From positions 14,414,082 to 14,478,081 of the forward strand of contig NC_067207.1 of NCBI RefSeq assembly GCF_026262505.1: 64,000 nt of DNA, written 5' to 3'. Numbering within the stretch: the stretch's first letter is position 1; every line of letters starts with the position of its first letter. Origin of the DNA: Trichomonas vaginalis G3. Its lineage: Eukaryota; Parabasalia; Trichomonadida; Trichomonadidae. The notes below the pieces were generated by a model, which ran no database searches, was not told where the DNA came from, and saw only the letters and a program-made list of their open reading frames with translations. A program made the translations under genes and the position numbers. This document shows positions 47,690 to 59,427 of the stretch, one piece after another.

Positions 47690-49252
47690 ATGGATCAAAC
47701 AAAAATGATGTATTCTTTGCGTGGCTTCTCTGTTTTCGAGTCAGGAGAGAAAAATCCAGGCACAATGGAAGTGTATAGCACAAAAGGCATAATTTCTTTC
47801 GAATGGAAACCAGAAAAATGCTCGAATTTATATTTAATAAGTGATAAAATAGAAGAATCACAAATATTCATTTATCTACACATGCTTAAAAAGATAGTTA
47901 AGACTAATAATGAAGACAGATCAACCACTATTCGATTCATTCTTCCGGACACGAGAACAAATTTGCATTTTATCTTCCCAGAATCCGAAATTGTAGTGTG
48001 TGAAAGCATGTTTTCAGATCTGTTATCATCACATTCAATAACACTAGTTCCAAACGAACCAAATTCATTTAATAATAATCTTGAAGTTGAATTGAGATAC
48101 ATTGTTCCAGAAAATTTCATATTATATAGCAATATAATCTATTTATACTCATATAGAACATCATTAAATAAGATATTAGACGACACAAAAGAAATCGATA
48201 ATAATCCAATAGATTTAGAACAATTACAGCTAAAATTTGACGAACAAGGACATTTACTAGACTATTAATCACTCAAAAAAGACATATTTGTCCACGGATT
48301 AACACCAGAAGCGAGACCATTGGCATATTTATACCTTTTAGGCGTTTTTACTCCAGAATTAACGAGAGAAGAGAACGAAAAGCACTTAGATGATCTTTAT
48401 GATGAGTATATGAATACATTCAACAGATGGGAAAACAAAATTCCAGGCCAAGAAGTGTATTTGACAAAAGTTTTTGGCGTCATTGTTTCCGATGTCAAAA
48501 GAACAGACAAAAAAGAAGAAATGTTCCAAACAGAAGGACCAGCACGAAGAGCATTAGAAGAGATATTGATGATATATTCATTACTTGTTGCAGATGTCGG
48601 ATATATCCAAGGAATGTCAGATATCGCGGCTGGTTTGATGGAAATGTTCTTCAAGAAAGTAACAAAGAAAAAGATCACTTTATATGATAACAAAGTTGTT
48701 GATTTTCATAGAGGAAACAGTTTAATTTTCTGGTTGTTCTATGGATTACTTAAACTCACAGGGAATGACCAACTGTTCAAATGCATGGATGGTAATAGAG
48801 ATTTCCTTGAAACCCGTATTTTCTCTATTATTCAAACGAATATTCCTCCTGTTGCAAAATGGTTGGTCAGTGTTCAGAACGAAAACATGTTGTTTACATT
48901 TTCTGCAACATTGCTACTTTTTAAGAGATGGTTTTCTATCAATAATTTAGGAATTATCTGGGATAGACTAATCACCCATCGTGATCCAATTATTTACTTA
49001 AGATTCCTGATTTCTTCTTGTGTTACAGTTGCTTTTCAATATCTTTGCCTGCAAGGAACAAATGGAGGCGATGTTTCATCAGGTTTCAACAAAGTTTTGG
49101 CATTGATTGAACCAAAAATGGTATTGAGAATTGCAAATGCATTCTTTAACAAAATAGATAACGATCCAATGCATTCTCAATGGATTTTCATGAAATATCC
49201 AGAAGATCCTCCTGAAATTGAATACGTTCCTAAATATATTAAAATCTATTGA
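47690..49252 (+). pseudogene. TBC-domain RabGAP (TBC1D15/Gyp7 type) with one in-frame TAA
   Basis: Read in one frame from ATG 47690 to the stop at 49252, this is a 520-codon Gyp7/TBC1D15-like protein. N-terminal about 190 residues: the lipid/Rab-binding leader. Then the typical junction EQGHLLDY-x-SLKKDIFVHGL, with TAA at 48266-48268 where other members have a coding residue. The TBC domain continues intact: ARPLAYLYLLGVF, arginine finger in VIVSDVKRTD, glutamine finger in YIQGMSD, and LIFWLFYGLL. Both catalytic fingers are present, so only the stop prevents a full RabGAP. The ATG at 48320 could give a 310-residue protein lacking the first TBC helix. The right arm carries the same TAA at the matching place. 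Confidence 0.85.
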
Positions 49253-49635
49253 ATGCTATATATTAGAAATTGTATGTATTATAATAAACAGTTAAGATTT
49301 TTAATCTAATCATTTAATGTACATGTTAAAAAAATAATATTTTCCTATTCTATATTATATATAATACAAATTAGAGAACATGAATTCATATAAGAAAAAT
49401 AATGATTTTTAAGAGCAACAAAATCCTATTGACTATAATGAACAATAGATTTAAATTGAATATTTGCAGCAAACTACATATTTTCAATATTACATAACAC
49501 AATTGTTTCATTTCTGTTATATCTAACTATCTATAGCAAAAAATGATGACAATTCTTCATATCAAATTATTTCTCAAAAAATGTAAAGAATTATATCAAA
49601 AACTATTTTAAACAAACAAAGATATCAATATTAAG
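49253..49635. other. Intergenic between convergent genes
   Basis: AT-rich, no gene. Repeated in the right arm at about 56822-57203. Confidence 0.55.
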
Positions 49636-50523
49636 TTATTCAGGAACGAATCTATTATTGAATTCATTGAAATGATTTTTCATTTCGTTAAATATTGTTA
49701 CTTCTAATTCTGAGCATCCTTCAATCAGTGATTTGGCCAAATCTATATTGAATGGAAGCATTTTCTCTGCAATTGAGAATTTATCTCCTTCTAAAGGAGA
49801 TTTTTCGTAAAAATGTTTTTCTGCAATCAATTGAATGCATGCTGTATTTAATCGGTCTGCACAATGACAAACAAGTTCATACGTTTCGTTTGGAAACATT
49901 TGGAATAGAATAGATAAAATTCCGTTTGTAGACTTCAAACTTGGGGAAGAAGTACAAAATTCAATTAAGGAAGTAACTAAAAGTGGTATAGTTTGTAGTG
50001 ATTTGTTTTCTGGTTCCCACGAATAAATTAATGATTCAATTAAAAGAGAAACTTGGTATTTAGAAAAGTCATTTTCAAGTAAAAGTTGTTTTGATTTGAG
50101 ATCTTGTTCAAATTCGTCGATAATGAATTCCCAAACTGAAGGACTTTCTAAAATTGATTTTTTAAAGAATTCGAATTGAGTTTCTAACATATTTTCGATT
50201 GCATGATATAACCATGCTTGCGTTTTAAGTCTTTTAGTGAATTTTTTAAGGTCTGATGTATATTGAGGAAATTTCAAGCACCAAAAGAAAACAGAATTAA
50301 GAACTGATTGCGGTACAGAGTATCCTGCATCAGAGAGATAGTTAACTGTTGTAAAAATATCCTGTGCCATATAATTATCTGATTCTTCATCAATATCAAG
50401 GAGAGAACTAAGGTATGCGAGCTTATTTTCTTTCAGATTGCCTTCTACTTCAGGAAATGTTTGAAGTGCTCTATCGTGATATATTCTATTGTCTGGTTGT
50501 AAACGTTGCATAATCTGAGACAT
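49636..50523 (-). CDS. Unrecognised helical protein, 295 residues
   Basis: An all-helical protein with leucine/phenylalanine spacing like HEAT or ARM repeats (IFTTVNYLSDAGYSVPQSVL, VSLLIESLIYSWEPENKSLQ, GILSILFQMFPNETYELVCH). No family motif is recognised. The ATG at 50523 is next to a minus-strand TCATTTTTTTC Initiator-like motif, and the gene shares a 135-bp divergent promoter region with the Ser/Glu-rich gene at 50659. A role in the same process as its divergent neighbour is possible but not shown. Confidence 0.72.
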   Translation of the reverse strand: MSQIMQRLQPDNRIYHDRALQTFPEVEGNLKENKLAYLSSLLDIDEESDNYMAQDIFTTVNYLSDAGYSVPQSVLNSVFFWCLKFPQYTSDLKKFTKRLKTQAWLYHAIENMLETQFEFFKKSILESPSVWEFIIDEFEQDLKSKQLLLENDFSKYQVSLLIESLIYSWEPENKSLQTIPLLVTSLIEFCTSSPSLKSTNGILSILFQMFPNETYELVCHCADRLNTACIQLIAEKHFYEKSPLEGDKFSIAEKMLPFNIDLAKSLIEGCSELEVTIFNEMKNHFNEFNNRFVPE

Positions 50524-50534
50524 GAAAAAAATGA
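50524..50534 (-). promoter_or_regulatory. Initiator-like element of the helical gene
   Basis: On the minus strand TCATTTTTTTC abuts the ATG of the 295-residue gene, within the divergent promoter interval 50524-50658. Confidence 0.5.
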
Positions 50535-50658
50535 AGATTTGACGTAAAGTTTATCAGTAAATTTTGTTGTATATTCAACATACATCTTATATTTATTAGT
50601 AACGAATTCACCCTTTTTTTTCGAATATCTGAAGCGGTAATTTTTTTTTATTGATTTT

Positions 50659-52710
50659 ATGTCACAGAAGGAAGAGTCTCAGAGTAAATCAAAGTCATCG
50701 AAATCAGATGCTTCTGAAGCTGCTAACTCTAATGCTTCTGGACCGCAATCAAGAATTGAAACAGAAATAAATTCAGAATATTATGAAGAAGAGGAAGTAA
50801 AAGAAGCAGAGTCATACGCTCAAAAGAAAAGCTTTAAACAAAAGAAACCACCGTTATCTGATATGGATTCTTCAGATAATATTATATTTATGAATCAAAA
50901 GTCAGAAGATGATTCAGAACATTCAAGTCCTGGAACATCTGTCGAAGATCCGAAATTTATTCCACAACCACCTTCATTAGCTCCTTCATCATCTTCTTCT
51001 ACAGCTCCATCATCGCCAAAAGAGATTAATCCTAAATCATCATTCTCATCAAGTGCATCACGCCCACATCCAATCGCTCAAAGCGAAGAAAAATCGGAAG
51101 TTTCAGAATCTCAATCAATTTCTTTACAAAGCGTTCATTCTATGAAACCAAAATCATCCGTTAACAAGTACTCAGTACCAGAAAGCTCATCTTCATCAGA
51201 TAGTAGCGAAAATGCTGATAGCGATGATAATCATGAATTTGAGATTGAATCTCCACCACCAGCTAAAAAAGTAATCGATTCTCGTAGTATTAAATCGACT
51301 GCAAGTAATGGTTCACGAAAATTAAATGCACAACAAGTTATGAAATTCAAAGATCCAATTAAAGAACTTTCTGACGAAGAAGACGAAGAAAAGAAGAAAG
51401 CCAAGCAAGATAAAAGTAAGAAATCGCCCATTAAAGGTCCGAAAATTAACTACAGAATGAAATTCGCTCAAGATCGCGACGTAAGTGAAATAGAAGAACC
51501 AAGGAAGCGAAGCAAATTCCTTTTAGACGAATCTGATGATGATTACCAGCCTCCAAAGAAGATTGGAGGAGAGTTTGATTCATCAACTGTTGATTTCTGC
51601 AACAGAGTGAGAGCTCCTGACAAATCAGAGTCACTTTCAAGCAAAAAGAGTAAATCAGAGTCATCTGGCATCTACACCTTCAACAAACCAAAAGATTTAT
51701 TCGCATCCGACGATGAATCATCGAGTAAATCAAGCAAGAAGCCATTAAACAAGCATAAGTTCTTAAATGAAGATGACAGAACACCATATCACTCAAAGAA
51801 AATGACAAATGAACAGAAATTAAAGAAGAAACTTGCAGATGCAAGAGGAGACAACAGAAAGTACCTCAAAGATGAAGACCTTGACTTCCTTGACCAACAA
51901 AAGGTCAAAGTTATCTATGTTTCCCCTAAAAAACAAGAAGAAAGCAAAGAATCTTCTTCCAATCATCAAGAAGAAGAACCATCATACGAAGAAGAAGACA
52001 TCCAAGAACCATCACAATCCAAGTCATCAACACTTGATACAGAACATAAAGAGATTATGCAGCCAAAATCTCCATTTTTACAGAGAGATTTCTCAAGCCA
52101 GCTCGATTCAGAACCAGAAGTCTTCAGGCGCAAGAACAGACATAGAATACCTCAAAGAAAAGTTATCAGAGTCGTTGAAACTGATGACCAGGCTTATGAA
52201 AGAATGTTACTCGAAAAAGTGTCAAACCGCCAAATCCCTTCAATTACTGGCACTTATTATGAACGAACTATGAAGGGCAGGATTGAGAATTATGAGTCTG
52301 AATCAGAACTAGAGCGTAAGGAGAAGCTGAGATTGGAGCAAGAAGAGGAAGAAAGGAAGAGATTAGAAGCAGAGAAATTAAAGGAACAAAAGAGGAAGAT
52401 AAGGCTTGGAATATTGTCATCATCAACAGAAGATCAACCAGCAGAAGAGAACGAGAACGTAAAAGAAAGAGATGTAGAGATAATTCAAGATAATTTAAGC
52501 CAAATTTCGGAAGATTCGTCTGTTGTAAGACGCCGTGAAGAATTAATGAAGATGAACTTGGATAGTACTTCTTCGTCATCTACAATCTCTTCCTACAAGA
52601 GAGAAGGAGTCAGAAAAGGAGTTTTCTTGGAAGACAGCGATGACGACAACGGAAAACGTAGATGGTATCGAAATGTGTTTAAGGTTATGGTAGAAATGTT
52701 TTGTCATTGA
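50659..52710 (+). CDS. Ser/Glu/Lys-rich disordered protein
   Basis: A 683-residue low-complexity protein: Ser-rich and Glu-rich throughout with many SD/SE/SDDE clusters that look like casein-kinase-2 sites (DESDDDY, EDSDDDN). Basic patches (KKKAKQDKSKKSPIKG, FRRKNRHRIPQRK) suggest a nuclear protein. Residues about 540-600 form a charged single helix or coil (RKEKLRLEQEEEERKRLEAE). No domain is recognised. The last 16 residues lie beyond the end of the inverted repeat (about 52663), so the C-terminus is uncertain. Just downstream, 52731-52920, another frame reads GFGCGNPHSGHCYYFINIDLE to a stop and might be the true continuation. Confidence 0.7.
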   Translation: MSQKEESQSKSKSSKSDASEAANSNASGPQSRIETEINSEYYEEEEVKEAESYAQKKSFKQKKPPLSDMDSSDNIIFMNQKSEDDSEHSSPGTSVEDPKFIPQPPSLAPSSSSSTAPSSPKEINPKSSFSSSASRPHPIAQSEEKSEVSESQSISLQSVHSMKPKSSVNKYSVPESSSSSDSSENADSDDNHEFEIESPPPAKKVIDSRSIKSTASNGSRKLNAQQVMKFKDPIKELSDEEDEEKKKAKQDKSKKSPIKGPKINYRMKFAQDRDVSEIEEPRKRSKFLLDESDDDYQPPKKIGGEFDSSTVDFCNRVRAPDKSESLSSKKSKSESSGIYTFNKPKDLFASDDESSSKSSKKPLNKHKFLNEDDRTPYHSKKMTNEQKLKKKLADARGDNRKYLKDEDLDFLDQQKVKVIYVSPKKQEESKESSSNHQEEEPSYEEEDIQEPSQSKSSTLDTEHKEIMQPKSPFLQRDFSSQLDSEPEVFRRKNRHRIPQRKVIRVVETDDQAYERMLLEKVSNRQIPSITGTYYERTMKGRIENYESESELERKEKLRLEQEEEERKRLEAEKLKEQKRKIRLGILSSSTEDQPAEENENVKERDVEIIQDNLSQISEDSSVVRRREELMKMNLDSTSSSSTISSYKREGVRKGVFLEDSDDDNGKRRWYRNVFKVMVEMFCH

Positions 52711-53789
52711 CTGGCTAAGCGAGTTTAGGGTCTAATGGTTTTGGATGTGGAAATCCTCACTCTGGGCACTGCTATTACTTTATCAACATTGACTTAGAAA
52801 TGAAATTGGAAAACCATGTCAGTAAATACAGAAATGCAATCCTCCAGACATACGTTTTTCCTACACATTTAATATTCCAACCAACAATGGAACCGCAAGA
52901 TGAGGAGCAGCAAAAAGTTTAATTTCCAGCGGGAATTTAATAAGGTTATTATTTCATCAGTTCAAAAAGTTTATCAGGTTTTGATTAAAATTTTCTTCAT
53001 ACCATACGACATAAATGATTCATTTAAATAACTTAAAATCATGTTATAACCATTTCGCTATCACATTATTTATATACATATCATATCGTTTTTCATGGTC
53101 ATCTTTAATAAATGATATATAATCTGAAGGGTCTAAAAGAATGGATTAAATTTACCACTCACAGAAACGAGAGTAACATTATAAATTCCGCTAACTGTTA
53201 AATTTAATTCACAGTTATTATTCGAAATAATATTGATAATTGACATTTTTATTACGATTAAAAATATGGTAAAGCGTTATTTTCCAGTGATAAATAAAAC
53301 TAGAATAAGATTACCTCAAGAATTCATAAATTCAACGAATAAGAAATTCATTCATGTTATAATTTTAGTGTTTTCAGAAAATATGAGTCGATGTCATATT
53401 CATCATCGGGTTATATTTCACTTCATTCAAATTTAGTTCAATCAAATCAATATAATGACCATTTCATAAGATTTTCAGATGGTATTAAAAATGTAATTGA
53501 TAGATTAAAATATGAACAGATTGACAATATCGAATTTTTGGAATTTTGGTTTAAATATCCCGATGGAAAAAAGATTGAAGTTAAAGATAAAGCTGATACT
53601 ATAACAAAAACAATTACAATGACCGATCCAGATAGTGGGGAACAAAAAGAAAAAAAACAAACGATAGAAACCGGTGAAAGGTCAATTATTATTGATTATG
53701 ATTCAAAGGATTATTATTCGATAATGTTAATGCTTGAATATTAAATAGCCTTAACAAAGAATTTTTCAAGTGATATTTTATAAGATCCA
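52664..53789. other. Unique spacer between inverted-repeat arms
   Basis: About 1.1 kb not repeated in either arm. It holds the end of the Ser/Glu-rich frame, the unassigned frame ending near 52920, and at about 52930-53750 broken coding-like pieces on both strands (listed separately). Confidence 0.8.
52930..53750. mobile_element. Possible fossil fragment of a virus-like (Maverick/Polinton) element
   Basis: Tentative. Coding-like pieces are seen on both strands. The clearest, on the plus strand at 53391-53744, ends in a hydrophobic strand motif of the kind found at the C-terminus of small virion-type proteins in Mavericks, which are abundant in Trichomonas. No terminal repeats, polymerase, integrase or capsid gene is present, so the family assignment is weak. 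The stretch is broken, with several interruptions, and short. Age cannot be told. It could equally be debris of an unrelated host gene. Confidence 0.25.
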
Positions 53790-55802
53790 ATCTACGTTTT
53801 CCGTTGTCGTCATCGCTGTCTTCCAAGAAAACTCCTTTTCTGACTCCTTCTCTCTTGTAGGAAGAGATTGTAGATGACGAAGAGTACTATCCAAGTTCAT
53901 CTTCATTAATTCTTCACGGCGTCTTACAACAGACGAATCTTCCGAAATTTGCTTAAATTTCTTGAATATCTCTACATCTTTTCCTTTTACGTTCTCGTTC
54001 TCTTCTGCTGGTTGATCTTCTTGATGATGACACTATTCCAAGCCTTTCCTCTTTTGTTCCTTTAATTTCTCTGCTTCTAATCTCTTCCTTTCTTCCTCTT
54101 CTTGCTCCAATCTCAGCTTCTCCTTACGCTCTAGTTCTGATTCAGACTCATAATTCTCAATCCTGCCTTCATAGTTCGTTCATAATAAGTGCCAGTAATT
54201 GAAGGGATTTGGCGGTTTGACACTTTTTCGAGTAACATTCTTTCATAAGCCTGGTCATCAGTTTCAACGACCTCTGATAACTTTTCTTTGAGGTATTCTA
54301 TGTTGTTCTTAGGCGCCTGAAGACTTCTGAGTTCTTGAATCGAGCTGGCTTGAGAAATCTCTCTGTAAAAATGGAGATTTTGGCTGCATAAATCTCTTTA
54401 TGTTCTGTATCAAGTGTTGATGACTTGGATTGTGATGGTTCTTGGATGTCTTCTTCTTCGTATGATGGTTCTTTTCTTGATGATTGGAAGAAGATTCTTT
54501 GCTTTTCTTCTTGTTTTTTAGGGGAAACATAGATAACTTTGACCTTTTTGTTGTCAAGGAAGTCAAGGTCTTCATCTTTGAGGTACTTTCTGTTGTCTCC
54601 TCTTGCAATCTGCAAGTTTTTTCTTTAATTTCTGTTCATTTGTCATTTTCTTTGAGTGATATGGTGTTCTGTCATCTTCATTTAAGAACTTATGCTTGTT
54701 TAATGGCTTCTTGCTTGATTTATCGATGATTCATCGTCGGATGCGAATAAATCTTTTTGTTTGTTGAAGGTGTAGATGCCAGATGACTCTGATTTACTCT
54801 TTTTTGCTTGAAGTGACTTCTGATTTGTCAGGAAGCTCTCACTCTGTTGCAGAAATCAACAGTTGATGAATCAAACTCTCCTCCAAATCTTCTTTGGAGG
54901 CTGGTAATCATCATTCAGATTCGTCTAAAAGGAATTTGCTTCGCTTCCTTGGTTCTTCTATTTCACTTACGTCGCGATCTTGATGCGAATTTCATTCTGT
55001 AGTTAATTTTCGGACCTTTAATGGGCGATTTCTTCTTACTTTTATCTTGCTTGGCTTTCTTCTTTTCTTCGTCTTCTTTCGTCAAAAGTTCTTTAATTGG
55101 ATCTTTGAATTCATAACTTGTTGTGCAATTTAATTTTTCGTGAACCATTACTTGCAGTCGATTTAATACTACGAGAATCGATTACTTTTTTAGCTGGTGG
55201 TGGAGATTCAATCTCAAATTCATGATTATCATCGCTATCAGCATTTTCGTACTATCTGATGAAGATGAGCTTTCTGGTACTGAGTACTTGTTAACGGATG
55301 ATTTTGTTTCATAGAATGAACGCTTTGTAAAGAAATTGATTGAGATTCTGAAACTTCCGATTTTTCTTCGCTTTGAGCGATTGGATGTGGGCGTGATGCA
55401 CTTGCATTGAGATATGATGATTTAGGATTAATCTCTTTTGGCGATGATGGAGCTGTAGAAGAAGATGATGAAGGAGCTAATGAAGGTGGTTGTGGAATAA
55501 ATTTCGGATCTTCGACAGATGTTCCAGGGACTTGAATGTTCTGAATCATTTTTCTGAGACTTATTGATTCATAAATATAATATTATCTGAAGAATCCATA
55601 TCAGATAACGGTGGTTCTTTTGTTTTAAAGCTTTTTTTTGAGCGTATGACTCTGTTCTATTTACTTCCTCTTCTTCAATATATTCTGAATTTATTTCTGT
55701 TTCAATTCTTGATTGCGGTCCAGAAGCATTAGAGTTAGCAGCTTCAGAAGCATCTGATTTCGATGACTTTGATTTACTCTGAGACTCTTCCTTCTGTGAC
55801 AT
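53790..55802 (-). pseudogene. Broken copy of the Ser/Glu-rich gene
   Basis: Corresponds to 50659-52663. The start region (MSQKEESQSKSKSSKSDASE) is intact and Initiator-proximal, but the frame is lost after roughly 60 residues and repeatedly afterwards through small indels. Pieces such as DNRKYLKDEDLDFLD and KEINPKSS are readable in changing frames. The 3' end is cut at the arm boundary. Confidence 0.85.
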
Positions 55803-55935
55803 AAAATCATAAAAAAAAATTACCGCTTCAGATATTCGAAAAAAAGGGTGAATTCGTTACTAATAAATATAAGATGTATGTTGAATATACAACAAAATTA
55901 CTGATAAACTTCACGTCAAATCTTCATATTTTTTC

Positions 55936-56821
55936 ATGTCTCAGATTATGCAACGTTTACAACAAGACCAATAGAATATATCACGATAGAGCACTTCAAA
56001 CATTTCCTGAAGTAGAAGGCAATCTGAAAGAAAATAAGCTCGCATACCTTAGTTCTCTCCTTGATATTGATGAAGAATCAGATAATTATATGGCACAGGA
56101 TATTTTTACAACAGTTAACTATCTCTCTGATGCAGGATACTCTGTACCGCAATCAGTTCTTAATTCTGTTTTCTTTTGGTGCTTGAAATTTCCTCAATAT
56201 ACATCAGACCTTAAAAAATTCACTAAAAGACTTAAAACGCAAGCATGGTTATATCATGCAATCGAAAATATGTTAGAAACTCAATTCGAATTCTTTAAAA
56301 AATCAATTTTAGAAAGTCCTTCAGTTTGGGAATTCATTATCGACGAATTTGAACAAGATCTCAAATCAAAACAACTTTTACTTGAAAATGACTTTTCTAA
56401 ATACCAAGTTTCTCTTTTAATTGAATCATTAATTTATTCGTGGGAACCAGAAAACAAATCACTACAAACTATACCACTTTTAGTTACTTCTTAATTGAAT
56501 TTGTACTTCTTCCCCAAGTTTTGAAGTCTACAAACGGAATTTTATCTATTCTATTCCAAATGTTTCCAAACGAAACGTATGAACTTGTTTGTCATTGTGC
56601 AGACCGATTAAATACAGCATGCATTCAATTGATGCAGAAAAACATTTTTACGAAAATCTCCTTTAGAAGGAGATAAATTCTCAATTGCAGAGAAAATGCT
56701 CCATTCAATATAGATTTCGCCAAATCACTGATTGAAGGATGCTCAGAATTAAGAAGTAACAAATTTAACGAAATGAAAAAATCATTCAATTGAATTCAAT
56801 AATAGATTCGTTCCTGAATAA
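55936..56821 (+). pseudogene. Broken copy of the 295-residue helical gene
   Basis: Corresponds to 49636-50523. The longest stretch is nearly unchanged over about 170 residues (NRIYHDRALQTFPEVEGNLK to IPLLVTS), with frame changes at both ends. This is the best-preserved part of the right arm. Confidence 0.85.
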
Positions 56822-57203
56822 CTTAATATTGATATCTTTGTTTGTTTAAAATAGTTTTTTGATATAATTCTTTACATTTTTTGAGAAATAACTTGATATG
56901 AAGAATTTCATCATTTTTTTGCTATAGATAGTTAGATAAACAGAAATGAAAACAATTGTGTTATGTAATATTGAAAATATGTAGTTTGCTGCAAATATCA
57001 ATTTAAATCTATTGTTCATTATAGTCAATAGGATTTTGTTGCTCTTAAAAATCATTATTTTTCTTATATGAATTCATGTTCTCTAATTTGTATTATATAT
57101 AAATAATGAATAGGAATATTTATTTTTAACATGTTCATTAAATGATTAGATTAAAAATCTTAACTGTTTATTATAATACATACAATTTTCTAATATATAG
57201 CAT

Positions 57204-58790
57204 TCAATAGATTTTAATATATTTAGGAACGTATTCAATTTCAGGAGATCTTCTGGATATTTCATGAAAATCCATTGAGAATGCATTGGATCGTTATCTA
57301 TTTTTGTTAAGAATGCATTTGCAATTCTCAATACCATTTTTGGTTTCAACTCAATGCCAAAACTTTGTTGAAACCTGATGAAACATCGCCTCCATTTGTT
57401 CCTTGCAGGCAAAGATATTGAAAAGCAACTGTAATCACAAGAAAAATCAGGAATCTTAAAGTAAATAATTGGATCACGAATGATGGGTTGATTAGTCTAT
57501 CCCAGAATATATTCCTAAATTATTGATAGAAAACCATCTCTTAAAAAGTAGCAATGTTGCAGAAATGTAAACAACATGTTTTCGTTCTGAACACTGACCA
57601 ACCATTTTGCAACAGGAGGAATATTCGTTTGAATAATAGAGAAAATACGGGTTTCAAGGAAATCTCTCTATTACCATCCATGCATTGAACAGTTGGTCAT
57701 TCCCTGTGAGTTTAAGTAATCCATAGAACAACCAGAAAATTAAACTGTTTCCTCTATGAAAATCAACAACTTTTGTTATCATATAAAGTGATCTTTTTTC
57801 TTTGTTACTTTCTTGAAGAACATTTCCATCAAAACCAGCCGCGATATCTGAAACATTCCTTGGATATATCCGACATCTGCAACAAGTAATGAATATATCA
57901 TCAAATATCTCTTCTAATGCTCTTCGGTGCTGGTCCTTCTGTTTGGAACATTTCTTCTTTTTTGTCTGTTCTTTTGACATCGGAAACAATGACCGCCAAA
58001 AACTTTTGTCAAATACACTTCTTGGCTGGAATTTTGTTTTCCCATCTGTTGAATGTATTCATATACTCATCAATAAAGATCATCTAAGTGCTTTTCGTTC
58101 TCTTTCTCGTTAATTCTGGAGTAAAAACGCCTAAAAGGTATAAATATGCCATGGTCTCGCTTTCTGGTGTTAATCCGTGGGACAAATATGTCTTTTTTGA
58201 GTGATTAATAGTCTAGTAAATGTCCTTGTTCGTCAAATTTTAAGCTGTAATTGTTCTAAAATCTATTGGATTATTATCGATTTCTTTTTGTGTCGTCTAA
58301 TATCTTATTTAATGATGTTCTATATGAGTATAATAGATTATATTGCTATATTAATATGAAATTTTCTGGAACAATGTATCTCAATTCAACTTCAAGATTA
58401 TTATTAAATGAATTTGGTTTTCGTTTGGAACTAGTGTTATTGAATGTGATGATAACAGATCTGAAAAACATCTTTCACACACTACAATTTCGGATCTGGG
58501 AAGATAAAATGCAAATTTGTTCTCGTGTCCGGAAAGAATGAATTCGAATAGTGGTTGATCTGTCTTCATTATTAGTCTTAACTATCTTTTTAAGCATTGT
58601 GTAGATAAATGAATATTTGTGATTCTTCTATTTTATCACTTATTAAATATAATTCGAGCATTTTTCTGGTTTCCATTCGAAAGAAATTATGCCTTTTGTG
58701 CTATACACTTCCATTGTGCCTGGATTTTTCTCTCCTGACTCGAAAACAGAGAAGCCACGCAAAGAATATACATCATTTTGTTTGATCCAT
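57204..58790 (-). pseudogene. Broken copy of the TBC RabGAP gene
   Basis: Corresponds to 47690-49252. The in-frame TAA of the left copy is also present here (near 58207), so it predates or is shared with the duplication. In addition the copy has many small indels, among them ones in the arginine- and glutamine-finger region. Confidence 0.85.
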
Positions 58791-59427
58791 AATATTTATG
58801 AATCAGAAAAGTGTGATTTTTAACAAAATATTACTAAATAGGCCTTATATCTACCTGCTCACTGACTCTTCCATCATGTCAAACTGACAGATCTGCCTGG
58901 CAAATTTTGAATTCATAAACCGACACAAATTGATTAAAATTTTATAGTGACTTCGATCGAAAATAACTTGCTCCACATGATGTTATGACATATAAAAGCA
59001 AAACTTGGGGAAATTTTAGATCTGTTTTCTAGGAAAAGTGACGTTTTCGATTTTATTTAAAAATATTAAGAATATACTTAGTGAAATATTTGAACAACAA
59101 ATTTATTTTTGAAATGCATTCAATTATGAGTCACTTTTGTGAATCACAGTTTTGAAAAATCCCACAAATTTGAACCCATTATTAAGTATCTTCTCATTAT
59201 CATGAGCACGAGAAGAGGTATTGGATTGTCAGAAAGCATTTAAGCTAATTAAGGAAGCATTTTACATAATTAATTTTAAAAAAAATATCAAAAAAATAAA
59301 AATTATTAAAATAATAAAGTCCACAGAAAGAGAAAAAGAAAGATTATAAATATATAGAATCGTTTTATTAAAAACATTCAAACAAAATTTTAAAAATAAA
59401 TAACAAAAAAATTATAAAAAAAATTTG

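Larger units (their letters stand above)
42492..52663 (+). repeat. Left arm of a ~10 kb inverted repeat
   Basis: Matches the reverse complement of 53790-64000. It covers the last three quarters of the TOR-like gene, the TBC gene, the helical gene and nearly all of the Ser/Glu-rich gene. Its frames are open apart from the TBC stop. The outer limit is set by the window end, so the arm may extend further left. Confidence 0.95.

Noticed and set aside
48266-48268. Stop-codon reassignment to explain the TAA (and the TGA at 9560)
   Set aside because: TAA, TAG and TGA end clear genes elsewhere in the window, so the standard code applies.
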